NCBI GenBank assembly: GCA_947493175.1
Contig: CANLQD010000002.1
Coordinates: forward strand, 868,001-932,000
Reading direction: 5' to 3'
Length of the DNA stretch: 64,000 nt
From: an uncultured Flavobacteriaceae bacterium
Lineage (GTDB): Bacteria > Bacteroidota > Bacteroidia > Flavobacteriales > Flavobacteriaceae
Positions 17,807 through 25,920 of this stretch are shown here, piece after piece. The translations under genes and the position numbers were made by a program. The notes beneath the pieces were generated by a model that was not told where the DNA came from, made no database searches, and worked only from the letters and a program-made list of their open reading frames with translations. Position 1 is the stretch's first letter. Each line of letters begins with the position of its first letter.

Positions 17807-18133
17807 TCAAGCAGTTTTGGCCTGCTTTCTAAGTTCGTCCAACAATTCCCCTTCTTCTATGGGAATCATGCGACTGACGAGTTCCAAAACGGATTTTACG
17901 TGTGCCGTTGGTTCTACAATAGTATCGTCATTAAGATAATCGATATGTTGCAAGGCCATAATGCTAACATTCAACAACGCTCGAATCTTGAACAACAGGT
18001 CTTGATACCCCTCTACCGATAGGTGGGCGATAGCATACCTGTTCCTATAGGTCGGATGCGGCAGTAAACTTTGTAGATGCTCTTTTGCCAATTTCTCCAG
18101 AGTCGGGCTTGATTTGTTTACTGCTTTCTTCAT
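17807..18133 (-). CDS. Hypothetical element-borne protein
   Basis: A 108-residue, helix-rich, soluble protein (LLFKIRALLNVSIMALQHIDYL). It has no signal peptide and no family I recognise. It is divergent from the XRE regulator, and the shared upstream region carries two inverted repeats. It may be controlled by that regulator, or be a regulatory partner of it. Proteins like this occur beside integrases on Bacteroidota elements, but that does not fix a function. Confidence 0.6.
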   Translation of the reverse strand: MKKAVNKSSPTLEKLAKEHLQSLLPHPTYRNRYAIAHLSVEGYQDLLFKIRALLNVSIMALQHIDYLNDDTIVEPTAHVKSVLELVSRMIPIEEGELLDELRKQAKTA

Positions 18134-18149
18134 ATCGTTATTTTAATCC

Positions 18150-18224
18150 GTCATACAACTATATGACAAACCTACAAAACCGTTTTGAGTTGTCAAACTT
18201 TTGTATGACAATATTGTCGTACAA
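18150..18224. promoter_or_regulatory. Candidate XRE operators in the divergent region
   Basis: Two inverted repeats share the GACA/TGTC theme. One is GTCATA-6-TATGAC at 18150-18167. The other is a 24-base near-palindrome at 18201-18224 (TTGTATGACAAT arms, one mismatch). They lie between the minus-strand gene start (18133) and the XRE start (18242), as expected for an autoregulated divergent pair. Confidence 0.6.
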
Positions 18225-18241
18225 TAAGATGACATTTGTGT

Positions 18242-18460
18242 ATGACCAAGGAACAACTCAAAAAAGAAGTAGGTAAACGTATCGTTGAGTTGCGGAACCT
18301 AAAGGGTTGGTCGCAATCGGACTTGGCCCGCGCTTGCGGGAAAGACCGACAAGCCTTGGAGAAATTGGAAAACGGCAGGGTCAACCCTACCGTTTATACC
18401 TTGCTCGAAATTTCCAAAGCCTTGGAAGTTTCTTTATCGGATATGTTCTTGTTCAAATAA
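18242..18460 (+). CDS. XRE-family helix-turn-helix regulator
   Basis: A 72-residue protein starting at the ATG at 18242. It is a single Cro/C1-type helix-turn-helix with almost no extra domain: VGKRIVELRNLKGWSQSDLARACGKDRQALEKLENGRVNPTVYTLLEISKALEV. Inverted repeats upstream suggest autoregulation. Its end overlaps the end of the convergent integrase gene by eight bases. It probably controls the integrase, the divergent gene, or mobilisation genes of element A. Confidence 0.88.
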   Translation: MTKEQLKKEVGKRIVELRNLKGWSQSDLARACGKDRQALEKLENGRVNPTVYTLLEISKALEVSLSDMFLFK

Positions 18461-19703
18461 CCTTCGGTTGTTTGTCCTTCTCGGATTTCGCCTTGTACCG
18501 GGCCATTAGATGCTGCATATCTTCCCCTACTTTTTGTTGTAACACCCTTGCATAGATTTGAGTAGTGGACAGTTTGGTATGTCCCAACAACTTGGAGACT
18601 GTTTCGATGGGTACGCCATTGGAGAGGGTTATGGTGGTTGCGAAGGTATGTCGTGCCACATGAAAGGTGATGTTCTTATGAATACCGCAGACCGCAGCGA
18701 TTTCTTTTAGGTACTGGTTGGTCTTTTGATTGCTGTATACGGGCAAGAGTTTCCCTATAACTTCTTTTTGGGGTACATACTTCTCCAAAATCTCTATTGC
18801 CCTTGGTAATAGGGGTATTTTGACAGGTTCGTTCGTTTTGGCCCTTTTGGTATGTATCCATTGGTTACCATCTATCCCCATTAGTATTTGATTTGGATTC
18901 AGCTCCTTAATGTCTATATACGATAACCCAGTATAGCAACTGAACAGGAAAACATCTTTTACCCGCTCTATGCCTTCTGCATGGAAAGTTGTTTCCTCTA
19001 TCAAATCCAGTTCTCGTTCGGAAAGATAGTTTCGTTCGCTTCTTACAAAACGCAGTTTGTAATTTCGAAAAGGGTCTTTTTCCAACCATTCCATCCGCAC
19101 GGCCAAATTGATGATTTTCATCAACCGTTCCATATGCTTCATCGTTCCGTTGTTGGAACAGGTCTTTCTTGCCTTTTTTGGTTTGTAAGTTCGTATGAAT
19201 TCTTCGAAATTCACGATAAACTTATAATTTAGCTGCACCAAATAGATATCGTCCGTTTTCAATTTTTCCCGTAGAAATTCCTTTAGATATTTTTCCGTGG
19301 AAAAATAGTTTTTGAGGGTACCGGGTTTCAGGGCTTGGTTCACATTTTTATTGTGATAGGCAACGGCATGCATCAAGGTGATACGCTCCTCGTCCTCCCC
19401 GAGGTATCGTAGCTTGATCGCCTTGGCGGTAATCAACTTGCGTTCGGAGTGTAATTGCTTGTGGGCGTTGAGGACTTCGGCATATACATCGTCTAGATAA
19501 GTATTCAATAAAATGTGGTTTTGGTCGATTTCCTTGGCTCTACACCTGAAAATGTCCCAATTGCACACCGAAATGTCTCGTTTAATGCTCAAATCCGCCC
19601 GTTCCTTATTGACGGTTATCCGAACATAAATATCCAATTTACTCGGGTCGTTCCGTTTTTTCCTTGTGAAGAAGCTTACTCCTAATGTGCTGTCCGTTCG
19701 CAT
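18453..19703 (-). CDS. Tyrosine recombinase (integrase) of element A
   Basis: A 416-residue integrase. It has an Arm DNA-binding domain (about 8-95), a core-binding SAM-like domain (about 105-210, with TLKNYFSTEKYLKEFL) and a catalytic domain (about 225-400). Catalytic residues visible are His348 and Arg351 (HVARHTF), His375 (LLGHTKLSTTQ) and Tyr384 (IYARV). At the usual first Arg position it has Ser261 in CYTGLSYIDI, as in the IntDOT group of Bacteroidota conjugative elements. It sits 210 bases inside att copy 2, with probable arm sites at both element ends. It should integrate and excise element A at the tRNA-Pro 3' end. Confidence 0.92.
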   Translation of the reverse strand: MRTDSTLGVSFFTRKKRNDPSKLDIYVRITVNKERADLSIKRDISVCNWDIFRCRAKEIDQNHILLNTYLDDVYAEVLNAHKQLHSERKLITAKAIKLRYLGEDEERITLMHAVAYHNKNVNQALKPGTLKNYFSTEKYLKEFLREKLKTDDIYLVQLNYKFIVNFEEFIRTYKPKKARKTCSNNGTMKHMERLMKIINLAVRMEWLEKDPFRNYKLRFVRSERNYLSERELDLIEETTFHAEGIERVKDVFLFSCYTGLSYIDIKELNPNQILMGIDGNQWIHTKRAKTNEPVKIPLLPRAIEILEKYVPQKEVIGKLLPVYSNQKTNQYLKEIAAVCGIHKNITFHVARHTFATTITLSNGVPIETVSKLLGHTKLSTTQIYARVLQQKVGEDMQHLMARYKAKSEKDKQPKVI

Positions 19704-19799
19704 GTTGCATGTCTTTTTTTAGTGAAACAATCTTTACTAAAGACTACATCGAAATGGCCTTAATGCTACTTCAAATTACAACAAAATGCGTACCGCTTT

Positions 19800-19814
19800 G
19801 TACACCGTATTGCA
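19800..19814 (+). promoter_or_regulatory. Putative integrase arm site, right end of element A
   Basis: GTACACCGTATTGCA differs from the left-end copy (12744-12758) at one base. It lies 97 bases inside att copy 2 and upstream of the integrase gene. Confidence 0.6.
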
Positions 19815-19862
19815 CACCAGAAGGGTGGTTTTAGATGATATCAAATGAATGCAAGGAAAATG

Positions 19863-19915
19863 AAAAACCCTGCCAATCAATAGATTAGCAGGGTTTTTGT
19901 TCCGCTGAAAAGCGG
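19863..19915. terminator. Two adjacent hairpins beside att copy 2
   Basis: First hairpin: AAAAACCCTGCCAATC, AATA loop, GATTAGCAGGGTTTTT (19863-19898). Second: CCGCT-GAAA-AGCGG (19902-19915). Both are conserved beside att copy 1, with compensating changes. On either strand the first resembles a bidirectional terminator. Confidence 0.65.
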
Positions 19916-19933
19916 TTCGTCGGGATGACAGGA
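19912..19933 (+). repeat. att copy 2, junction of elements A and B
   Basis: Twenty-two bases, from GCGGTTCG through TCGGGATGACAGGA, identical to the tRNA-Pro 3' end at 32067-32088. It forms the right end of element A and the left end of element B. Confidence 0.9.
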
Positions 19934-19990
19934 AGCTGCCCTAACCCTTGTATCCTAATTTTTACGGGACTTTGTTTGACTTTTCACAAA

Positions 19991-20008
19991 TTAGGTAACC
20001 GAATAGGT
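19991..20008 (+). promoter_or_regulatory. Putative integrase arm site, left end of element B
   Basis: TTAGGTAACCGAATAGGT, identical to 31952-31969 and in the same orientation. It lies 58 bases inside the att core, almost the same distance as the left arm site of element A. The stretch to 20099 holds no gene. Confidence 0.6.
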
Positions 20009-20099
20009 AACTTTTATTTTGATTAAATATACTTCAAAATAACTAGAAATAGGTTTTGAAATTTACTAAAGAATTAAAAAATAAAATTTTTCAAAATTA

Positions 20100-20612
20100 T
20101 TATGATAAATACATAGTAACCTTGTGATAAAACTTCCAAGTACCGTTTACCTTCCTATAAATCATCCAATCGCCTCCACTTGCACTTAGTCTCGACACAC
20201 ACTTTAAATAAACTATACCCCATTCACCGGAACAATTTATAAATGGTCGTGATATTTGACAATAGCTGTTTCCTTTGTCAATATGTTCTGATTTGTTATC
20301 CACAAAACTAAAGGAATCGTCTATTAGACTTTGATCGATGTCAGTAGTATCAGAATGCTTTATGAATAGCGACAAATGTTTTAGGCATACAGCTTTAAGA
20401 AATGGTTCTATGTCCGGCAATCCTTCCGTCTTGATCGGTTCCCATTGCTCTCTTAGAAAAGACTCGGTGAGATCATATTTTGATTCCCTTAGCAAAGTTT
20501 ACCAATTCTTCTGCAATTGTGGACCAGGGATTCTATCATTAACGAACTGATAGTCATCTTGGCGGCACGAAAAATTAATGACTAAAAGTATAATTAAGAT
20601 TGACTTCTTCAT
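20100..20612 (-). pseudogene. Small lipoprotein gene with an in-frame stop
   Basis: From the ATG at 20612 the frame reads a lipoprotein signal, MKKSILIILLVINFSCRQDD, then continues to a TAA at 20499-20501 (codon 38). The same frame goes on without shift as TLLRESKYDLTESF to the stop at 20100, so a single nonsense codon splits one 170-codon gene. The C-terminal part (GGDWMIYRKVNGTWKFYHKV) has the layout of small secreted proteins that often follow toxin genes in Flavobacteriia. A restart at a TTG after the stop could still give a 131-residue product lacking the export signal. It is the second gene downstream of the zincin. Whether it is an old immunity gene is inference. Confidence 0.7.
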
Positions 20613-20750
20613 AATCATTTATTTACAATTATTTTGTTAAACGGGTCAATTCCTTTTGACATCGAACCGCAGTTAAGTCATTTAACAAATAAACCCGTCC
20701 GTTAGGGCGGGTTCATACACAATTTTAGTATCGCATTAATTGTAAAAAGG

Positions 20751-21347
20751 TCAGTGCTCCCACATAACTATCTCTTTCTCAATAGTTACGCCCCCATCCG
20801 AATTAGTATTATAAACAATAAACTCAACAAGCCCGTTCACTACGACCTTTTTTTTATCATAACGCTTTTCATGATAAATCAAGAATCGGGTGCCATCAAT
20901 ATGAAAAGGGCTTGAAAATGCATGATAAGCTCCCTTTTCGGGTACGTCCACAGCAAAGCGAATCCTATCCGAAACAATGTTTTTAGGATGCACTTGTTTA
21001 GTAGTTACTTTGTTAACTAACCTATTCAAAAGTTCAGCGCCCAAGTGATCACTTAATTCGTTTCCTTTCTGAACATCGGATTTAATTAAATTGATTGCGT
21101 GATTATCTGCGGTTCTACTTAACAATACCAAAGGTTTCTGTGCTATTTTTTTGAAGTATTCAATACTATCTTTAGATGTCATTATACCAGTCTTAACTTT
21201 ATTCCCTATCAATCTATGCCGAAATTCATCCGGGACGGTATCTCTCCCAATTATTTCTGAAATTACTTTGTATCCCAATTCATTTGGAACTTGACCATAA
21301 AAAACAGAAAAATTTAACCAAAGCGCAATAATTATAAATCGTATCAT
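20751..21347 (-). CDS. Secreted protein, candidate immunity partner of the zincin
   Basis: A 198-residue protein with a Sec signal (FSVFYGQVPNE). I recognise no family. The C-terminal half (FSSPFHIDGTRFLIYHEKRY, GLVEFIVYN) is a beta-rich segment like those of small periplasmic proteins found next to secreted toxins in this phylum. Its start lies only five bases after the stop of the zincin gene, so the two are co-transcribed. Base composition is AT-rich like the zincin's C-terminal half and unlike its N-terminal half. The context suggests an immunity protein that protects the producer in the periplasm (inference). Confidence 0.6.
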   Translation of the reverse strand: MIRFIIIALWLNFSVFYGQVPNELGYKVISEIIGRDTVPDEFRHRLIGNKVKTGIMTSKDSIEYFKKIAQKPLVLLSRTADNHAINLIKSDVQKGNELSDHLGAELLNRLVNKVTTKQVHPKNIVSDRIRFAVDVPEKGAYHAFSSPFHIDGTRFLIYHEKRYDKKKVVVNGLVEFIVYNTNSDGGVTIEKEIVMWEH

Positions 21348-21352
21348 ATTGT

Positions 21353-23218
21353 CTAATTTTCACATTTAGTACCGATTGACCAACCCTCTGTGTAATTGTT
21401 TTCACTATCTATCAAAAATTCATATTGACCAGCATCGTTTTCCTCAAATTCCTCAAAAGCGGTAGTTCCCGTTAGACCTGACCAAGCGATAACTTCAGCC
21501 TTGAATGAGTCGATATCATACCCTTTTAGCAGTCCATACTCTAATATTATTGGAGCCATTTCTTCAACCAGTTCAGACATTACTTCATGCTGATAATAGT
21601 TTATCAATTTTCTGTTTTCATCCTTACCTCTTCTTATTTCCCCTACATATCTACTCCAAATTTCTGCAAGGGTTTCGTAGTTGCCGCCATTCTGACCAAA
21701 TGAAACACCAGCTCTATCCAACTGATACATCATTATGGCATGCATATTTTCGTGCAAAATTGTCGTAAATATACCTAAATCGGTTGCCTGCTCTAAATAT
21801 TGATTTTCAAACCTTATTTCGACTGATGTTATTTTCCCACTGTAATCTACTTCCCAATCCGTTTCAGCAGCACCTCGGGAGCCATCCGCAAATACAATTA
21901 TGCTGTCTACGTTTACATAACGCAAATTGTATGCCGAATTTTCAGAACCAAAGATTTCATTGATTGAATTTTTTAGAGGTGTATTTACATCCTTCAAATG
22001 CTCTATCATATCCGAAACACATGGATTATCGACTTGATTTAAAATACTTAAATCGTCTATCTCCTCGGCTATGTGCCCATTGATGACGCGTTCTCTTATA
22101 TCCATTAAATCATCGACTACAGCGTCACAATCCTCCTGACCGCCCCCGTACCTTGGAGGTACCGAAGCATTTCCTCTCTCGCAATTAGTTCTTCTATCTC
22201 GGATATAATCATCACTAAAAACCAAGGCTTCAATGTTCGGGGCAGGGGCAAACTTTTTTCCTTCGGCCAATATCGTACGGTCGTCCCAGTAAGGGGGAAT
22301 GTTGTAATTTGGACTTGGGGTCGCCATGGGTGCATACCGGGTATGATTGTAAGTCAATATATAATTGGTCATCAGAAACACGCGCTCCCTTCTGCCCATA
22401 TCCCCGTAGTGACCGATACGGGCATTGATGACCCCATCTAAAAAGCCGCCGTCCTGTTCCATTCGGGTAATCCCTGTGGCCCAGGACCGTTCCAAGGCTG
22501 CATTGAACTCCATATCGGCAAAATCGTCATCCGCCAATCCTTGGTAATGATCCAATTGGGACTTGGTAACGATGTCCCGAAAATACCTTCCCTGTATCCT
22601 TTTCGACCCGAATTTGTTGCAGTCCGCACCTTCCCAATCCTTGCACCAATCATAAAGCCCTTCCCATTCGCCGGCGTGGTAAAGCTCGGTGGTGTATGTC
22701 TTTTGGGTATTGTCCTTTCTCCAGGCCTCATCCTTCCAATGATCATGTTCCGCCCTGACGGCTTCATCGAATTTGTATGCATCGTTCTCGAACCGTTGGA
22801 AAAAATCCTTTTGCGCATCCTTAAAATTCAGATGGTTCTTATTGAACATATCGTTGATCTCCTTGCGAAAGGTTTCCTCCTGTTCGGACAGCCATTCCGA
22901 TTCTATCCGATCGGTCAGGGCCGATAGCAGACTTTCCAGATATATAAGTTCGTTGATGTTCCCAAAATTGATATCGTATTCGAACGGTTCCTCGGTCTTA
23001 CCCGTGCCATCATCGTCCCCTCCGCCCGGTGGGTCGGGGAAGTCACAATCCCCTATCGATATGTTCATAGGTCTGCGGCCGGCAAGCAGTACCGGACCTT
23101 GGTCCGATCTGACCGCGTTGCAGGGTACGGCGTGTTTGTTGTATTGGGCGATTGCCTGTTCGGTTCCCATAAGGCACAGGAACAGTAGCAAGACGGTGTA
23201 TCTGTATATATGTTTCAT
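21353..23218 (-). CDS. Large secreted protein with C-terminal HExxH zincin domain (toxin-like)
   Basis: A 621-residue protein with a Sec signal (EQAIAQYNK). Residues of about 55-75 are a Pro/Gly/Asp-rich linker, 80-390 a helical region of no known family. A C-terminal zincin domain spans about 398-621. It contains ILHENMHAIM (His489, Glu490, His493) with a downstream NYETLAEIW that could supply a third Glu ligand. The C-terminal part resembles zincin domains seen at the ends of Bacteroidota polymorphic toxins (SITSVEIRF..ATDLGIFTTILHE pattern). The N-terminal two thirds are clearly GC-richer than the C-terminal third, a hallmark of toxin-domain exchange. It follows the T9SS/Sel1 gene by 16 bases and is followed at five bases by a small secreted protein. 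An ordinary secreted metalloprotease is the alternative. Confidence 0.7.
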   Translation of the reverse strand: MKHIYRYTVLLLFLCLMGTEQAIAQYNKHAVPCNAVRSDQGPVLLAGRRPMNISIGDCDFPDPPGGGDDDGTGKTEEPFEYDINFGNINELIYLESLLSALTDRIESEWLSEQEETFRKEINDMFNKNHLNFKDAQKDFFQRFENDAYKFDEAVRAEHDHWKDEAWRKDNTQKTYTTELYHAGEWEGLYDWCKDWEGADCNKFGSKRIQGRYFRDIVTKSQLDHYQGLADDDFADMEFNAALERSWATGITRMEQDGGFLDGVINARIGHYGDMGRRERVFLMTNYILTYNHTRYAPMATPSPNYNIPPYWDDRTILAEGKKFAPAPNIEALVFSDDYIRDRRTNCERGNASVPPRYGGGQEDCDAVVDDLMDIRERVINGHIAEEIDDLSILNQVDNPCVSDMIEHLKDVNTPLKNSINEIFGSENSAYNLRYVNVDSIIVFADGSRGAAETDWEVDYSGKITSVEIRFENQYLEQATDLGIFTTILHENMHAIMMYQLDRAGVSFGQNGGNYETLAEIWSRYVGEIRRGKDENRKLINYYQHEVMSELVEEMAPIILEYGLLKGYDIDSFKAEVIAWSGLTGTTAFEEFEENDAGQYEFLIDSENNYTEGWSIGTKCEN

Positions 23219-23234
23219 TATGTCCGGTATTAGG

Positions 23235-24542
23235 TTATTTCTTGATGACGATGCGTGAGTACAGGGTGCCGTTCACGTCCATCTGGACGAGGTACAGCCC
23301 GCTTTTGAGCTCGGAAAGGCTACCAAAGGATACGGTCCGCCTTCCCTTTTTCTGTTTTGCACCTTTGCTCTTAAGTTGTTGCTGCGGACGGTAGTAGTCC
23401 GATATGCGAATACTTACATCGGCATCGGAGTCCAAGGTATAGTGCAACAGGAGGTCTTCCTCGAAGGGGTTGGGGTAGACCTTGATAAAGTGTTCGCCCT
23501 GTTCGGCGAAGGCATCGTATGCCTTATTGGGAATGCCGTCTTCGACCTTTGTCATGGTGAAACGGGACGGTGCGCCCGGTTCCGACCATTGGGCTATTTG
23601 GGATTCAAGATCACCGGTCAAGGAAACCCCGCGATGATCTGCTTTGATGTCGAACCGTAACGAGGTGAACCGATGGCCGAGCATGACCTCGTCCACCCGG
23701 TCGGTATACCGTTTCCGCAGGTCTACCGTCATGTCGGGGAACACCAGTTCATCGCCGTTGACCAGCACTTCCCCCGTAAAGCTTGCCTCGGAGGTGGTGA
23801 CCGTTGCCGTGTGCAATTCCTTTCCGTTACCGCTAATGGAAATTTTTAGGGGGACCTCCCGCATGACCCGTTTGCCCGACCAGTCCATTAGCTGCCATGT
23901 GCCGGACCAAGTACCTTCAATGTGTTCCCCCAATTTTTTGGGAGCCGTAACGAATGCCGTCGAAACATCCTGCAATGGGGCCGGTGGCAAAAGCTCATGA
24001 TCCCGATCATATTCCCATTGGGCCAAGAGCACCTTACTGTTATCGAGGTAATTGCCCCGCAACAGTTCCATTGCTTTAGCCTTGTCCTGTGATACCCCCA
24101 AACCGTGATAGTAACATTTCGCGAGCCAATGGATGGCCATGGGATAGTCGGTGATCTTGAACTGGGCCACTGCTCTTTTATAATCCTGCGGTATGTTGCC
24201 CAAGCCTTTCAGGTAGAGGTAGCCAAGACTGTAAGCGGCCTTTCGGCTACCGCCCTCCTGACCCTTTTTAAACCATTTCCGGGCCTTGTTGAAGTTCAGG
24301 GTGCAGCCGATACCGTCCTTGTACAGGATGCCCAGGTCGCAGGCGGCATCGGCATCGCCGTTCTCCGCATGGGCCTTCACCGTCCTGAAGAGTTGCTTGG
24401 CCTGTTTCTGGTCCGGGGCAGCTTCAAGGACGATGGCCTCGACCTGCGGGGCGATCTCTTTTAGATAGTCTTGCGGTGCCTGTGCCCATAGGGGAGGCAA
24501 GAAGAGGACCATCGACAATAAGGATAGTACTAGTGTTCTCAT
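23235..24542 (-). CDS. Sel1-repeat protein with type IX secretion sorting tail
   Basis: A 435-residue protein with a Sec signal (LPPLWAQ). Residues of about 45-170 hold three to four Sel1-like repeats (ACDLGILYKDGIGCTLNFNKARKWF, AAYSLGYLYLKGLG, IHWLAKCYYHGLGVSQDKAKAMELL). A beta-rich middle domain follows at about 205-330, with GTWSGTWQLMDWSGK. The tail at 350-435 is a Por-secretion (T9SS type A) sorting domain: VYPNPFEEDLLLHY and SGLYLVQMDVNGTLYSRIVIKK. It should cross the outer membrane through the type IX system and be anchored or released. It is GC-rich like the N-terminal part of the following zincin and is its operon partner, perhaps a carrier or surface scaffold (inference). Confidence 0.85.
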   Translation of the reverse strand: MRTLVLSLLSMVLFLPPLWAQAPQDYLKEIAPQVEAIVLEAAPDQKQAKQLFRTVKAHAENGDADAACDLGILYKDGIGCTLNFNKARKWFKKGQEGGSRKAAYSLGYLYLKGLGNIPQDYKRAVAQFKITDYPMAIHWLAKCYYHGLGVSQDKAKAMELLRGNYLDNSKVLLAQWEYDRDHELLPPAPLQDVSTAFVTAPKKLGEHIEGTWSGTWQLMDWSGKRVMREVPLKISISGNGKELHTATVTTSEASFTGEVLVNGDELVFPDMTVDLRKRYTDRVDEVMLGHRFTSLRFDIKADHRGVSLTGDLESQIAQWSEPGAPSRFTMTKVEDGIPNKAYDAFAEQGEHFIKVYPNPFEEDLLLHYTLDSDADVSIRISDYYRPQQQLKSKGAKQKKGRRTVSFGSLSELKSGLYLVQMDVNGTLYSRIVIKK

Positions 24543-24612
24543 ATGTATTGGGTTTAGGTTGAAAGAAAATATTGTTGTTAATATGTCATAGTGACCCTGT
24601 ATTGGCGATACC

Positions 24613-24909
24613 TTAGGTCCTTCTTAAAAAATCCGCTTTAATATATATTTCAATTGAGACGATAGGGTCCTCGATGAACTTCAACTTTTCGGACATGGAA
24701 TGGTCTCTAATAAATTTCATCAAAAAAGGAGCTTGATATTTTCGCGGTAAAAATTTCAGCAGTTTTGGTTCTTGACCCGATATCGACCAATAAACCGAAC
24801 CAGTATTGTTCATATAAAAATCAACTGCGTATTCCTTCAACGCATATATCCTATGTAAATCCGAGCTGATCGAGTAATCCAAACCTCCACTATTTCTTTC
24901 AGCCGTCAT
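24613..24909 (-). CDS. Hypothetical protein
   Basis: A 98-residue protein with no signal peptide, membrane segment or known motif. It lies 11 bases after the small HTH-like gene and before the Sel1/T9SS gene on the same strand. A mixed alpha/beta composition (IVSIEIYIKADF near the end) is all that can be said. Confidence 0.5.
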   Translation of the reverse strand: MTAERNSGGLDYSISSDLHRIYALKEYAVDFYMNNTGSVYWSISGQEPKLLKFLPRKYQAPFLMKFIRDHSMSEKLKFIEDPIVSIEIYIKADFLRRT

Positions 24910-24920
24910 TGTTCAAAAAA

Positions 24921-25148
24921 TCAGTTTTTTCCCTTTAAACGGGAGAGCTTTTCATCGGACAGGGGCTTGAATAGATTTATAATCCTTTCTATGTCGGCGT
25001 ATATGCTCCTTGCCAAGGGCGTATTGACCTGTCTTTCACCCTCGGCAAGCATTTGTACATAGGTGGTGGTACTTTTGTACTTCCTTGCGAGACTTGCATA
25101 TTTCCCCTTCAACAATAAAAGGTCTTCTTGGGTGAAATATCCGTTCAT
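24921..25148 (-). CDS. Small HTH-like protein, divergent to an XRE regulator
   Basis: A 75-residue protein. The segment YASLARKYKSTTTYVQMLAEGERQVNTPLARSIYADIERII resembles a compact XRE-like helix-turn-helix with a conserved turn and a following helix. It is basic and lacks other domains. It is transcribed away from the XRE gene at 25283, with a shared 134-base control region holding an inverted repeat. The pair has the layout of a two-regulator switch like those of phages and conjugative elements (inference). Confidence 0.6.
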   Translation of the reverse strand: MNGYFTQEDLLLLKGKYASLARKYKSTTTYVQMLAEGERQVNTPLARSIYADIERIINLFKPLSDEKLSRLKGKN

Positions 25149-25282
25149 TTTTATATATTTGTTTAGCTAGGTACAACAGATGGAAACATCTTGTACTTTT
25201 TATCAATAAAATTATACCCAAGATTAATCTTTTTTTGGGATATCTGCAAGTATTTGTAAGAATTTTAGCTAAACGGTCGTAT
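25149..25282. promoter_or_regulatory. Divergent control region with inverted GTTTAGCTA sites
   Basis: GTTTAGCTA at 25161-25169 and its inverse, TAGCTAAAC, at 25266-25274 sit symmetrically near the two divergent start codons. Each is placed to cover one gene's promoter. They are candidate operators for one or both HTH proteins. Confidence 0.5.
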
Positions 25283-25738
25283 ATGACGGGTAAGGAACTT
25301 AGGACAAAAAGAAAGTTGTTAGGTCTGACACAACCTGAACTGGCACAACGTATCGGTGTCAGTAAGGGAACAATTATAAATTACGAAAAGGGCAATACAT
25401 CCATACCTGATTCAAAGACCCAACTTCTTCAAATGGTCTTCGGTGAGGAGGAGGAAAGAAAATATAAACTAGACACTGTCCTGAATTTGCTCAACGAAAA
25501 TATCAAGAAGGGTGCCGAGAAAATACCCAATCCAAGGCAGTATGTGGTAACACTTTTACTTGATCATTTTCATCCTACTGAAATCATCGATTATATCCAG
25601 AACAATAAAACGGAATTTTTCGGGCTTGAAGAGTTCAACTTAATGGCCAAGAATGCAAGTGGTTATAACGATGTTGAAATATTGAAATTTGAGGTACAGC
25701 GAATCAAGCAGCGTTTGGACGACATGTCCGACGGCTAG
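25283..25738 (+). CDS. XRE-family regulator with C-terminal extension
   Basis: The 151-residue product starts at the ATG at 25283 (MTGKELRTKRKLLGLTQPEL). An upstream in-frame start at 25235 adds 16 residues before the domain and is unlikely. Residues 1-60 are a Cro/C1 helix-turn-helix (TQPELAQRIGVSKGTIINYEKG). The remaining 90 residues are a helical extension with no known family, perhaps for oligomerisation. It diverges from the small HTH-like gene and converges on the coiled-coil gene at 25735, overlapping its end by four bases. Confidence 0.85.
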   Translation: MTGKELRTKRKLLGLTQPELAQRIGVSKGTIINYEKGNTSIPDSKTQLLQMVFGEEEERKYKLDTVLNLLNENIKKGAEKIPNPRQYVVTLLLDHFHPTEIIDYIQNNKTEFFGLEEFNLMAKNASGYNDVEILKFEVQRIKQRLDDMSDG

Positions 25739-25920
25739 ATATTGTCCAGCCTGACATTGATTTCCTTGATTTCGATTCTTATGCGTTCCAGCTCTTTTTG
25801 CTGTTCTCTGTTGTCCTTCAACAATTTTTCCTTTAGGCGTTTTCTCATGATTTTAATGGAACTGGATTCCAGTAGACCTTTTTCATCGAGACTTTTCAAT
25901 ATTTCCTTTCGCTCACTCAT
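25735..25920 (-). CDS. Small coiled-coil protein
   Basis: A 61-residue, highly charged protein predicted to be almost entirely coiled coil (KLLKDNREQQKELERIRIEI). Its start overlaps the stop of the preceding membrane-protein gene by eight bases, so the two are coupled. No function can be assigned. Together with the membrane protein and the small lipoprotein upstream it forms a three-gene overlapping unit. Confidence 0.55.
   Translation of the reverse strand: MSERKEILKSLDEKGLLESSSIKIMRKRLKEKLLKDNREQQKELERIRIEIKEINVRLDNI

Larger units (their letters stand above)
12671..19918. mobile_element. Integrative and mobilisable element A in tRNA-Pro array
   Basis: It is bounded by att copies at 12664 and 19912, which are duplicates of the tRNA-Pro 3' end. 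The right end carries a tyrosine integrase (18453-19703). Inside are a TetR/DoxX/ABM/SDR operon, an oriT-like repeat, MobC, a relaxase, a mobilisation-associated membrane protein, an unknown gene and an XRE regulator. There are no type IV coupling or pilus genes, so it should be mobilised by a helper. Putative integrase arm sites lie at 12744-12758 and 19800-19814. Confidence 0.85.

Noticed and set aside
22438-22927. Long frames opposite and overlapping the zincin N-terminal part
   Set aside because: They come from the GC-rich codon pattern of the real gene on the minus strand.
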